Shown in pieces: positions 19,101 through 26,485 of a DNA stretch of 64,000 bases. The notes beneath the pieces were generated by a model. It saw only the letters and a program-made list of their open reading frames with translations. It was not told the origin of the DNA and searched no databases. How positions within the stretch are numbered: the first letter of the stretch is position 1; each line of letters begins with the position of its first letter. The stretch is taken from contig CAXAMN010026683.1 in NCBI GenBank assembly GCA_963970005.1, forward strand, positions 458,452 to 522,451. Reading direction: 5' to 3'. This DNA comes from Durusdinium trenchii. Lineage: Eukaryota > Sar > Dinophyceae > Suessiales > Symbiodiniaceae. The position numbers and the translations under genes are program-made.

Positions 19101-20749
19101 AGCTCCTCAAGTTCGGCAAGGAGAATGCTGATGTTGGCTTGATCTACAACCACATTGGTCACGTACAGGACCTTCGGTTGGTATGTTTCTTCGACGCTGC
19201 CTTTGCCACCAGATCGGATGGCAGTTCACAGGTTGGCTACCTCATCCTGCTGGTTCACAAGACCTTGCTGCAGCCGGATGGGCCAGAAGGGGCATATCAC
19301 ATCCTCGACTGGCGAAGTCAAAAGACCCCACGGGTCGCCCGATCGTCACTGGGCGCTGAAGCTCAAGGAGGAGGACAAGCCAGCGATGCACTTGAACACG
19401 TGTGCATCTACTGGAGTTGTTTGCTCGATCCACGCAAGAAGCTGAGGGATCACCTCGATGTTCGCTCACCACTGGAGCCGACGATGATCACTGACGCCAA
19501 AGCTCTTTACGACTCCTACCACCGTGAAGGATTCGGCACCTCCGTCATCGACAAAAGAGTGTCTCTGGAGGTGCGAGTTGTGAAGGAACGATTGCAAGCT
19601 CTTGGAGGCCAACTACGTTGGATGTCGTCCGAACGACAGATGGCGGACGGGCTCACCAAAGAGAGTGCTCGCAACCTGCTCGCACAGCGCCTCAGGTATG
19701 GTCAGCTCAAGTTGGTTTGGGACCCCGACTACAAGGCCGCAAAGAAGAAAACCAAGGCAGAGCTCAAGACCAGCCTACAAGAGAGCACTTTCCAACCTGA
19801 CTCCGAAGAGGCAAGTCTTCATCAAGCGCCTCCACCAGCTGACTCTCGAGATGCCGAGCTCTATGAGCACCCCATCGATGAAGTGACTGAGAATGAGGAA
19901 GCCCATGAAGAGGCACACATGGCGGTCACCGATGTCACTGTCTCCTACCTCATGGAGCAGTATGAGTATGCCCTAGTGTCTGAAGAGCACTATGCGGATG
20001 TGAATGTCTTCTGTCCGGCCGCGAGCCATGGCGTGGGCACCATTGTGAATGTCAACGAAAGCCGCCTGAAGAATCTCATTTGCTGGGCTGTGATCCTGCT
20101 GCTGCTGCCTGGAGCCGTGGCGACTGGGTCTGAAGAGTCTCCGGATGACGAACACTTCACCACCTTGGTGATCACGTGTCTCTGCATAATGGTTGGCGCA
20201 TTCTTCCTGCTTGGCCGTTGGAGTCATCCCACTGCACTGACTCGCCGCCAGGCATTGTTTAATGACAACAGCTGCCAAACAGATGACACCACAGTCTCTG
20301 GTCGCCTTCGAGCTGAGATCGAGGACCTGAAGCTTCGTCTGCTGGAAGCCAATGGTTCAGCCATGGAAAGTCAGAAGGCCCTCAAGCTTGCAGTGGCAAA
20401 CATGGAATATGTTGGAGAGCTGCTCTATCGTGCCAGCAGCATACTCCGACGATGTCTCAAGGAGATGGACGAACACCGGCTGGAATGTCCTTTGCACCGT
20501 GGCGCCTACATCGCCCGACATGGAAGGAAGCTACATGTGACCCCACACTGTAGCAGCTTGGAGGGAAGAGATGAACGAAATGTTGAAGTGTTTGATCCTT
20601 GTGCACTTTGTAGCACTCGGATTCTCCCTCCAGATAGCATCCAGCTGTCCGGTGGAAGCTCCCTGAGAACAGCCATTGCAACTTGGCTTGAGGCCAATGG
20701 GTTGCATGAAAGTGGAGCTGTTGCTAGTGTTTCGGCACCAAGTCCTTGA
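13133..20749 (+). CDS. Ty1/copia gag-pol polyprotein, 2538 aa, with extra domains
   Basis: The start is the first ATG after the 5' LTR. Domains by residue: gag (about 20-215), an acidic Tyr/Asp tract (about 220-290), a Lys/Gly basic tract (about 325-345), a zinc knuckle C375-x2-C-x4-H-x4-C388, protease LDPGAS with Asp439, a methyltransferase-like domain (about 650-840), the integrase HHCC (H909, H914, C942, C945) and core D972, D1030, E1066 (D-x35-E), a Pro-rich linker with two CTD-like heptads (1329-1345), an unassigned domain (about 1486-1606), RT with SDIATAFLQG (D1752) and HVDD (1859-1862), and RNase H D2021, E2076, D2121, D2172. A C-terminal extension (about 2200-2538) follows, with two membrane segments. 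All pol catalytic residues are present. The protease has Pro where Ser or Thr is usual. The length is far above the roughly 1300-1500 aa usual for copia. One frame with no gag-pol shift implies processing or ratio control by other means. Confidence 0.95.
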   Translation: MPPTTQAADSSNEYLNLRDSFVPLFNGQPSEYREYRKRLLLYQKKMLLSKRGGEAVLNIIGSFQGVVWRLFEDFPVEDCEKEDAFGKILSRLDRNFEYDDRVLLPNDFEAYFNGLQRKPQQTLLAFVTDHDEAYRKLTGHKINLPNQVQGWHLLKRAGLTREQRQMVTLKAPTLEKANVIEALYLLYGQDYKAGGWHTDRNHDRRPQKWKGRGYAAFDDDYDGQWDEVYYEDDWAEADDTYSPDYEDTAFDEDAVYYGYDDEPPEEHEGFDEDASSMAEAYDSAYATYMDARQRFQQLKLARGYLPIVALTDGQNASSSTTSSPTGQGKGRDKGRGKGKGKNKNKSSTVIRYPPSTGGKADPRGRAKSATASMTCLRCGQLGHWASSCPQNAKGSTSPSNKRPAPSTTTTEGMAVHSESALVQFQDIHGVEHPEATMLDPGASAFLSGYGPFKRYVEHLNDLGYPVNTIRFARCERLFQFGGDASSQARWTVNLPVMIDGSFGTIQCYLVPGNTPLLMGRPVIEALHMGIDFSGKQVRFGNSPWQPVLQGRHGEYLLSLTAGMDTAPDPTKTIFELNIAEEVPGSHLYLQDFNQLENIFLANDQVLAANGIAEQPLKKNQLHTIELGLLAATRTAEAFVTQELHRDERQHRVLWEVYCDGESRTAHLAEAMGMQVERFSLSTGWDFNLLEHQRLFLERQQEEMPDEILLAPTCKLWSRMQTLACRTEPQKEALIASRERHHRRHLQFCKRVYLAQIEGARHAHLEQPKSALSWKTSALKALPGYAAEFDQCRYGAQCLDDDGQWKPVQKSTRIQTTKKAVAEAMHLVCQHDHEHCHLEGLAPGYGARTTYMENYQPGMAATLAAAMMQPEAPHHWETAHAVSSAKAAGHLVKLHTEHKADALRTVQRLHRNLGHPSADALADLLAARGAHPNVIEAARKYQCVACSKYKKPHETAPASMPLTRQFNDTVQADVFYIKLQERKHPVLSLVDVATRYMSAYLLDDETTDSYVKALEKMWLRHFGPPKQLVTDEGRSWLGSSMETWTASWGVDHQVAPGEAHERLALVERRHAVMRKAVEIYMDDRKLHNKKGIREALTHIVPQQNSTPSVAGFSPSQWVLGYQPELSHLLDANLNPAQLAGSNETFESNLEKRTAAKIALATADADNKLRRALGRRYQGQNKEHKLGEKVWFWRDARQGMLNKIRWLGPAHVVMREEHIPAGSTKPQVKTYWLSYKTQLIRAAPHHVRGDILGPEHVLDDLQSALNHVRQLKSRGVTRCYDLLKVNRQRLEEVEEEEQHDDPQGSLDEHEPPPQRLRLEPPAAVDIQAEEYTPTSPAHSGYAPTSPTGIMAPPLQEQERPDTGPLASPTLPVPALVPVPDSPASRRTRSGPPSSAQPSPEPTPHGSHPPVALDPATAALYQPVEAESFQERRNRFNRQETLSFGPWRSTPPRTATSAAPYALPESQVAPHSATTPTSDTAGHDNPDDAALLSQAFMIDELIAHGLPRGWTFESGYFQLEKHPMDYWEVRAGCLLRHHVTPRRQKMSLDQLPRDAPFAAHQLDQVRVTVVYDAGGRCSQHTDDGTTTTPPCDTSWTGVSIFQIKGDVRKEHAMYVKEPLVGARQMGKMTKQRHVKAFKKDKNNLSERTMTPDERAQFKAAKVKELRSFFENQVWTFETTKEAEPSRTLTSRMLLKWSKNPDGTPRAKARLIVHGFMDPDAWAGTVPTSSPTTTRLSRSVLLSLAANMHWPIWTSDIATAFLQGKPQSRKLWVQLPAECLHLLGATADTRMLLLKPCYGQIDAPRAWYMAAVDKLLSMRLRQHPQDPCCFLAYEMDFNPEHSVEQEQSHLFGPCGLCGIIIMHVDDMLGCGSESSACYQDLIVKLKATFNFREWKTGIDGSDLTYCGCDLKITPEGGYKLEQSTYMKKVKPIAIDKRRNVNDPITESEVSQLRALLGSLQWPAVQSSPHLQGSTSILSGYVSRATVQTLMDCNKLLKFGKENADVGLIYNHIGHVQDLRLVCFFDAAFATRSDGSSQVGYLILLVHKTLLQPDGPEGAYHILDWRSQKTPRVARSSLGAEAQGGGQASDALEHVCIYWSCLLDPRKKLRDHLDVRSPLEPTMITDAKALYDSYHREGFGTSVIDKRVSLEVRVVKERLQALGGQLRWMSSERQMADGLTKESARNLLAQRLRYGQLKLVWDPDYKAAKKKTKAELKTSLQESTFQPDSEEASLHQAPPPADSRDAELYEHPIDEVTENEEAHEEAHMAVTDVTVSYLMEQYEYALVSEEHYADVNVFCPAASHGVGTIVNVNESRLKNLICWAVILLLLPGAVATGSEESPDDEHFTTLVITCLCIMVGAFFLLGRWSHPTALTRRQALFNDNSCQTDDTTVSGRLRAEIEDLKLRLLEANGSAMESQKALKLAVANMEYVGELLYRASSILRRCLKEMDEHRLECPLHRGAYIARHGRKLHVTPHCSSLEGRDERNVEVFDPCALCSTRILPPDSIQLSGGSSLRTAIATWLEANGLHESGAVASVSAPSP
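15080..15660 (+). other. Methyltransferase-like domain inside the polyprotein
   Basis: Residues about 650-840. A motif-I-like strand-loop (VLWEVYCDGESRTAHLAEAM), an acidic/GWDF element, then PDEILLAPTCKLWSRMQ (PTC at 711-713, in the place of the PC motif of cytosine-C5 methyltransferases), and HLEQP (764-767, in the place of ENV), followed by C-x-YGA and K-S-T. The pattern is that of a Rossmann methyltransferase, degenerate in the SAM and catalytic motifs. Cytosine methyltransferase capture by dinoflagellate retrotransposons has been described; whether this domain is the same lineage or active is unknown. Confidence 0.55.
17117..17167 (+). other. Two RNA polymerase II CTD-like heptads
   Basis: The linker between integrase and RT contains YTPTSPA (residues 1329-1335) and YAPTSPT (1339-1345), each one or two changes from the consensus YSPTSPS. 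This is seen directly; the function is unknown and mimicry of the polymerase tail is an inference. Confidence 0.6.
20000..20749 (+). other. C-terminal extension: two membrane segments, coiled coil, Cys/His cluster
   Basis: After RNase H and an acidic stretch come a hydrophobic segment (about 2313-2332, ICWAVILLLLPGAVA), a short acidic loop, a second one (about 2344-2362, TLVITCLCIMVGAFFLLG), a heptad-rich helix (about 2392-2450, RLRAEIEDLKLRLLEA), then C2452-P-L-H, a His-rich ARHGRKLHVTPHC stretch and C2490-A-L-C2493. It has no similarity to a known copia module that I recognise. Its position matches the env-like region of some plant copia (Sirevirus) elements, but the two closely spaced membrane spans are unlike a classic envelope. 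Confidence 0.6.
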
Positions 20750-20764
20750 AAGGATTCTCCTCCG

Positions 20765-20948
20765 TGTGAAACGAACGCTGTTCGCTTGGAGTCGAGGGTT
20801 GCCGAAACAGGTTTTTCTGTTTGCTCGCTACGTTCCGCCTCAAGAGGGCGGGTCTCTACCGCTGAAAAGGCGCGCCGCGTTTCGCCTTGTCGCGGAACTT
20901 GTTTTTCGTTTGTGCTGACGGACTTCGATTGCCGTCGAGATCTTCGCA
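20765..20948 (+). repeat. 3' LTR (184 bp)
   Basis: Identical to the 5' LTR apart from one missing T near 20905-20910. It starts 15 bp after the ORF stop. The bases just before it (TTCTCCTCCG) are pyrimidines, not the usual polypurine tract; the only purine run is GAAAGGA at 20750-20756. Confidence 0.95.
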
Positions 20949-20953
20949 GCTGG
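20949..20953. repeat. Target-site duplication (right), GCTGG
   Basis: Matches 12802-12806 exactly. Confidence 0.9.
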
Positions 20954-22635
20954 TGATATCGTTAGCGCTGATATCGGAGACTTGGCTCCTTGAGCTAGGT
21001 TTTAGTTCTGCCGGTCTGCCCGTGCAGAGCAGTTTCTTCGCATGTCAGGGGCACGGTGCCTAGCTGGAAGCGATCGCAAAGGATCGCGTCCGAAAGGCGG
21101 CAAGGCGCAAAGAAGACAAAATCTGCCGGGACAACCTCCTGGCACTGCACAAGGCACACCGTGGCACTAGGCCAAAAGAAACTTTTTATCTCCACTGGTT
21201 CTGGCCAGGCATCCGGGTTGGTCCATCCTTACAAGGGCCCGCCAACTTTGGACAAGGAGAAAGATGTATGGCTCTGTGTATTGATGCATGTATGGATGTA
21301 GGGTTGACATGTGTGTATGCAATATGTATATGCATACAAATATATATATATATAGATGGCACCCCGCAATCCATCTCAACCTCCAACGAACATGACCTCA
21401 AAAAAAGACATCGAAGTGTGCAGAGTTTACTGTAAAAACCACTGAAAAGTGTAAAAAGGTAGGTCTCAGGGGGGGGTACCATATATATACATAGTATCTT
21501 TATATATAATGCACAAAAACTGTATATATATATATATTAAATAAATATAAATATATATATATATAAATCGTAGCAGGCATATTCTGTTAAAATAGATCTT
21601 TATAAACTTGTCAAAGATGCGTCCGGAGGAATCAGGAACTGCGTAGCCCCCTGGTGTTAGGTGCTTTTCGACCGGTTAAACTGCGCGTGAAGTGCCAGGG
21701 TTTCTGGGGGGGAACTCGTTTCTTCACTCTCCGAAGAAGAAGGTCTTGATCTGGAGCGAACGCCGAGCATGTTTCGTCAAGAACAGTTTCTAGTCCTGGC
21801 GGGGAAAGCGACCAATTGGCGCAGTTGGAAACAAGTCTCGGATAGTTGCAGTATGTTGCAGTGAACCCTCCGATAAGACCACGAGACGCAGCTTTGCTAG
21901 GGATCGTACATGAACACTGGGTAGCTTCTCTTATCAACCAACCACCAAGCAGACCAAGACTCCTTAGGATTGTTCATCGTGCATGTCCTGTGGGTGATGT
22001 TGCTTTGTGGGCTGCGTAACCGGCATGTGGTCACGGTGTGATCCAGTCCTCACCCTCAAGAAGGGTATTTCACCCAACCCCAACACAGAAGAGATGATCA
22101 TAGGTGATGTTCGCTGTTTCAACATGCCAGCCGGCCAGCCACACTCGGTCGCCGATACTGGCAAGACGAGATCCGACTGAGGCGGAGTAGTGTCACCCCG
22201 CTCGGGCGCCCAGTCACGTGGCTGGCCATGCGAGCAGCTTTGAGTGATGGCACCGCTCACCTGCTTGACAGTCTGACCTATATGAGGGATTTATATGTTC
22301 AGCACATTTCAGCACCTGCAATTACAATAATAATTAATCTGCAACTTTGCAAATTTGTATTTTTGCTAGACATCACTCCTGAAAACTTACAGTATTCAAG
22401 TAAAACGGGGTTGACAAAACAACTCTCCTCCAGGATTCAAAGAGTTGCGGTCAGGAGCATGTGACATGTTTGTAAAACTTCATTGGAAGGCAGTTCTTCT
22501 GACGGTTTCAAATGAAGTCCCCCAAATAGATAGAAGTTCGTAGATCCCCACGTGGATGTATTGATGGCACCGTGCCATGCACCATCTCTTTGGGGACCTC
22601 TATACATATCCTTCTGCCGACCCGGTCGGCGGCAG
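20954..22635. other. Region without a recognisable gene
   Basis: This holds GATATC-rich flanking sequence, a remnant of the GGATGTA array near 21285, and the AT microsatellite at 21478-21568. ORFs at 21632-21937 and 21964-22260 on minus match nothing known. Confidence 0.4.
21478..21568. repeat. TA-rich microsatellite
   Basis: Runs of (TA)n with short interruptions (AAATAAATATAAATATATAT). Confidence 0.85.
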
Positions 22636-22710
22636 AAGCTGTTTGGAGGCTCTTGGCGCGGCTCCCAAAGACGGGACAGATCTTCAGCAGCGTGGAGCAT
22701 GGGATCATCA
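22636..22710 (+). CDS. Candidate internal exon, AEAVWRLLARLPKTGQ
   Basis: Follows GGCGGCAG after a pyrimidine-rich stretch and ends before GTGAGG, a canonical donor. It codes for a helical segment then FSSVEHGIIS. The protein is not recognised. The antisense frame is also open but lacks splice signals. Partial gene; neighbours unknown. Confidence 0.35.
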
Positions 22711-22983
22711 GTGAGGAGGGAAGGGCCGAAGGGCGGAAGAAGGGCCGAAGGGCGGAAGCGAGTCCTTGTTTTTATTAAGGCAGGTTAGGTTAGGAAGGCA
22801 GAGGAGAGGTTCTTCTGGAGACAGAAGGCAGGATTTCCTAACACATTTACTTATTCTTCATGAAGCTGACAGAAAGCCGGCGACCGCCCTGAAAAATGAT
22901 CATGAAAGGTCTGTGGGCGATTTGACATGTGTCGAAAAGCAACTCAATCGGTGGAATCTGGTGGAACTCACTTTTTGATACTT

Positions 22984-23160
22984 TTTGAGGGTGCACAACC
23001 AACAACCAACAACCAACAACAACAGCAACAACAACAACAACAAGTAATTCGCAATGATGTGACAATGATCAGCGACCAAGATGCTCGCACTTCTTTGCGC
23101 CAGGACATCCTAGACCAGGGCGCAGAGCTTTTCATTGATGATTACAGGCAGATTGGATGA
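22984..23160 (+). CDS. Candidate terminal exon with polyglutamine tract
   Basis: A (CAA)n tract gives about 12-15 Gln, then VIRNDVTMISDQDARTSLRQ and DILDQGAELFIDDYRQIG before the stop TGA at 23158. The sequence after the Gln run has a balanced, protein-like composition and no competing frame of similar quality. The upstream part of the ORF (from 22927) looks non-coding. The protein is not recognised. Confidence 0.4.
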   Translation, partial: FEGAQPTTNNQQQQQQQQQQVIRNDVTMISDQDARTSLRQDILDQGAELFIDDYRQIG

Positions 23161-24025
23161 GCAAAAGGCTACAGCAGTTCTACTCCTATGAGTACATAAG
23201 ACAGTAACTTGTCTAATTATGATGAACAACCTTAAGGATGAATACCTCCATGATGTAGACAGATACAAGCCTTGAATGGAGATAAAGCAGTAATGTAGAC
23301 GGTATATATAGATACTGCATCCAAGAGATGTAGTGACTTTGCTGCTCTTACACTACTGTGCTTACTAGATGTAAACACTACGGTTGACATCAATCCCTTC
23401 CATAGACTCGATCCCTTGATTCACTGGACTGACAGCTAGACATATCTTGCAAAATCAGACCCACATCCATGGGGTCGCCCCAGCAGCTGCAAAGTTAGCT
23501 CTAGCTGCTGGTGTTTTGGAGCCCAAAACAACAGCCCAAATGACCAAAACAAGGAACCTGCATGGGCCACTTGTGGCCCCCCCAAAACTACCTGGACCCA
23601 CCGGATTGGTGACATGTAGACACCTTTCTCAACCACCCCCTGAATTGAAGCCTACAGCCAGCCTCCGCCTTCCTGCAGTCCACGCATCATGTTCATGAAG
23701 CGGCTCCTGGTGTGCTATGCCCTTTGTGGTGTCTACTACAGTGAGGCACCGCTATTCTCCTTGCCGAGTTCGTGGGCCTGACGCGTGACCCATCGGTGGA
23801 CGATGAACACATGTTGAAAACTCCGGTTTGTCACTCGGTGATGAACAAGAAACTCTGACTGGTAGGAAAAGACCTCTTCCAATGCTGAGGAATCTATAAC
23901 TTCAGTGACTGTAATGCTCGTGTTCTGGCTTGTCCGACTCACAAAATGACACCTCAAACGACTCACCTTCGTGCCGGGTGTATGCTGGGCCCCCACATGG
24001 CCGTCGTTTCATCCAATTGTTCCAG
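23161..24025. other. Region without a recognisable gene
   Basis: AT-rich to neutral sequence with GTAGACAGATAC-like words around 23250-23320. No supported exon. Confidence 0.35.
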
Positions 24026-24207
24026 CTGAAACGAACGAGCACCCACCACAAGCCAGCCGAACACTCGACCGGAACGAGATCCGCATGCAACCACGTCAGA
24101 CGACGAATGCGGAGCAGCTGGGGGATCTCTGGCCTTACCCCATCGTGCGGGCGCCGGGTAGTCGAGTCGCGCGCAAGTCGCGCGTGGCCGGCTGGGAGGA
24201 CGGGTGA
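24026..24207 (+). CDS. Candidate terminal exon, unrecognised
   Basis: Starts after AATTGTTCCAG (pyrimidine-rich, CAG). It codes for ETNEHPPQASRTLDRNEIRM, then NAEQLGDLWPYPIVRAPG and a basic tail, and stops at TGA 24205-24207. There is no recognised family; overlapping minus-strand ORFs exist. Confidence 0.3.
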
Positions 24208-24703
24208 ACAGCGCGCGAGACGGGCTCAGTCGTTGCGGTAGGTGTTCCATTCGGGTGTTTCTGGGTCATGGCACCTCTTCCAGCTCGTTCGCCTACCATG
24301 TGTGCATGTGTGCCCGCAGCACTGGGCGCCACGCGGGGAGACGATCCCAAGGGTCTTCCCCGTCTGAGGCTGCCGTGCTCGGGCATGGCTCGCGGGTGCT
24401 GATTCGATTAGAGGTGCGATTGGTGAACATGGGGCCAGCTGAGGTGGTGGGGGCGCGGACGATTTCCAACAGGGCGTAGAATTCAGCGCCTGTGAAGGAT
24501 CATGGTTTTCTCTCAGGGTTTTGCCAATACATCAGGACGCCTTACAGTCTTACAGGGGAACAATCTAGATGCTTGTAACTTGTATGAGGGTTGCTTGTTC
24601 TTCTCAGGCTTGCAGAACCCACGAGCCTCCTAATCCTTTCCGGGGAAACCGCAGCGAGAGGCGGACGGAAGCACCAGACTTGACGGAAGCACAGATCCAC
24701 CAT

Positions 24704-24756
24704 TCATAGTCAAGTACTATAGTGTCATAGTCAAGTACTATAGTCAAGTACTATTC
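24704..24756. repeat. CATAGTCAAGTACTATAGT tandem repeat
   Basis: Three consecutive degenerate units of 15-21 bp containing AGTCAAGTACTA. The unit AGTAC...GTACT is partly self-complementary. Confidence 0.8.
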
Positions 24757-25118
24757 TCACTACTTATCTACTTCCGTTGGCTTTTTGCGACTTTGCGCCA
24801 TGTGCTGCTTTGTCTGGCATGCAGGACGTGGAGAGTTCGGAGTTCCTGCCAGTGGCCTCAGAAAAGAGGGATGCACCGTGCTTGGCCACCAAACCAAAGG
24901 GACAATCAGTTTTGCCAGGTTAGCAGATATGTACAATCTCCCAACACGACAAACCAGCTACCAAATCACCTATATAAGTCATGTTGCAAACCAGAGTATG
25001 TCACCCAACTACTGTTTCGTTTTCGAAGCCAAACGAAGTCTAACAAAAAAGCCGGAACACGGCGTGTTATTTCTCCTCTCATGCGCTGCATCGCGCTCTT
25101 CTGTGCGTGTCGAACGAG

Positions 25119-25230
25119 GAACTATTTGCTGGCTGGAGATCCCAAGATCGTGGACTGGAAGGAGAGCCGAGTCCCAAAGCCCATTGAGCGCGGACACCTG
25201 AAGGGGCCTGAAGGGCGGCAGGTCATCAGC
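25119..25230 (+). CDS. Candidate internal exon, NYLLAGDPKIVDWKESR
   Basis: A pyrimidine-rich upstream stretch ends ...CGAACGAG|G and the exon ends ...ATCAGC|GTGAGA, a canonical donor. The 112-nt segment codes for YLLAGDPKIVDWKESRVPKP then ERGHLKGPEGRQVIS, well-formed protein sequence in one frame only. The family is not recognised. It lies about 430 bp before another candidate exon on the same strand (25661), and the donor phase (0) is compatible with that exon starting at CGA. Confidence 0.5.
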
Positions 25231-25660
25231 GTGAGAGAGGGAGAGAGAGAGATGCAGAGAGAAAGAAATAGAAAGAGAGAGTTTCAGTGTGTATGTGAAG
25301 GAGTGATTGGAATGGGGTTTGGAGGATCTCAAACCTAAATTTGTGACACACACAGAACTGAGAACTCGAAACCTTGGAGGTTTTGATGAAGACTTAAACC
25401 TATATGAACATCATCAATTGGATGTGGCGGCATAGCAGAAGTCCATCCACAACGCTGTGGTCATGTCCAGGTGCTTTGATCGGGATTAGGTCCTCCGGTG
25501 GCCATGATGATGGGGTTTTCGCAGACTCTGGCTGTGTGTTTCTGGCTGTGTGTACTGGAAGATCAACTACAGATGCACTAGCTTCAATAGAAAAGCAGAT
25601 TCAGTTGCAGTCCAGGGGAGTTTTCACCCAGATCTTGATCCCACTTCCGGCGGTGCAGAG

Positions 25661-25800
25661 CGAACAGCCGGAGCGCCCTCGTGCTGGGCCGTCACCGGTG
25701 ACGGTCCAAGGAAGCGGATTGCCGCCACCCACTCGGTGGAGTTGAAGGACACGGGGCAGATCATCGAACGGAAGCCGCCGGGCAAAAGCAGTCAAAGAAG
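25661..25800 (+). CDS. Candidate exon, WAVTGDGPRKRIAATHS
   Basis: Reads RTAGAPSCWAVTGDGPRKRI, then ATHSVELKDTGQIIERKPPG, after GGTGCAGAG. The downstream limit is uncertain (several AG|G and AG|GC sites near 25795-25815, before a long T/CT-rich stretch). Phase agrees with joining to 25119-25230. The protein is not recognised. Confidence 0.35.
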
Positions 25801-25860
25801 GGAAGCAGTGGATGTGGAGTGGATGAGTTCCTGTTTTTATTCTTTTCGTTTTGTTTTTTT

Positions 25861-26016
25861 CTACCTCCCTCTCTCTCTCTCTCTCTTTCTCTCTGTTTCG
25901 AAGAACCCTTGGAGCAGCATTTTCTTAATGTTGGGCGGCTTGGAGAGGTTAGCATCGGCTTTGCTTGCTTGCTTGCTGGCTGGCTGGCTGGCTTGCTTGC
26001 TTGCTTGCTCGCTTGC
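25861..26016. repeat. CT microsatellite and (TTGC)n/(TGGC)n array
   Basis: (CT)n at about 25865-25897, and (CTTG)n(CTGG)n(CTTG)n at about 25957-26016, ending directly at MITE copy A. Confidence 0.85.
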
Positions 26017-26019
26017 AGA

Positions 26020-26116
26020 TACACTCCCTGAAACAATCATGGAAGTGGAAAACCAGCTGTTGGTAGAGGAAACATTGCCATTCAAGGGGACTTCCATGAT
26101 CATTTCAGGGACTGTA
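26020..26116 (-). mobile_element. MITE copy A (TA-flanked, ~93 bp)
   Basis: TA, then CACTCCCTGAAACAATC... with the complementary end ...ATCATTTCAGGGACTG, then TA. Terminal inverted repeats of about 27 bp include CATGGAAGTGG. The interior matches copies B-D when reverse-complemented. The TA duplication suggests mobilisation by a Tc1/mariner-type transposase (inference). Confidence 0.75.
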
Positions 26117-26272
26117 GCTTGATAAAACGCTTTACGTGTGGTTTTCCGACACCGCACTGCTTGAATGGCAAATTGGTTTTGCTTCTTGTTCAGTCCTTTT
26201 CACTTTCGCCGTGCTCGAATTGCAAGAACTTTAGAGTCTTCTGGTCTCAATCATTCGTATTTGTAGCTTGCG

Positions 26273-26485
26273 GTGGGCTGCAGAACCAGAGAGCCCACAT
26301 TGAGCACCGGCGGGCTGAACGACCTGCAAACCGTTCTTATCTCTGAGCCAAATCTGAACAGGTACAACACTGCCCCAACAAACATACGGGATGCTTATGA
26401 TACCTTCAGAATGACTGGCATCATTCACATGTCTAACATCCAAGAGTTGCTCAAGTACCTTTCCTGTGAGCCCACGGAAACCTGA
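26273..26485 (+). CDS. Unrecognised ORF with protein-like composition
   Basis: The second half reads GLNDLQTVLISEPNLNRYNT, then YDTFRMTGIIHMSNIQELLK and YLSCEPTET before TGA. It has better composition than the overlapping minus ORF. CCT|GTGAGC at about 26466 is a possible donor, so it may be an internal exon. It lies about 160 bp downstream of MITE copy A. Confidence 0.35.
   Translation: MGCRTREPTLSTGGLNDLQTVLISEPNLNRYNTAPTNIRDAYDTFRMTGIIHMSNIQELLKYLSCEPTET

Larger units (their letters stand above)
12807..20948 (+). mobile_element. Complete Ty1/copia LTR retrotransposon, recent insertion
   Basis: An 8142-bp element bounded by TG...CA LTRs that differ only by one T in a T run (185 versus 184 bp), flanked by the 5-bp duplication GCTGG. 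Internally it has a primer-binding site one base after the LTR and a single ORF of 2538 codons that stops 15 bp before the 3' LTR. Domain order gag, protease, integrase, RT, RNase H (integrase before RT) defines Ty1/copia. Near-identity of the LTRs and the open frame show a very recent insertion that may still be competent. Unusual cargo is described under the ORF. Confidence 0.95.
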
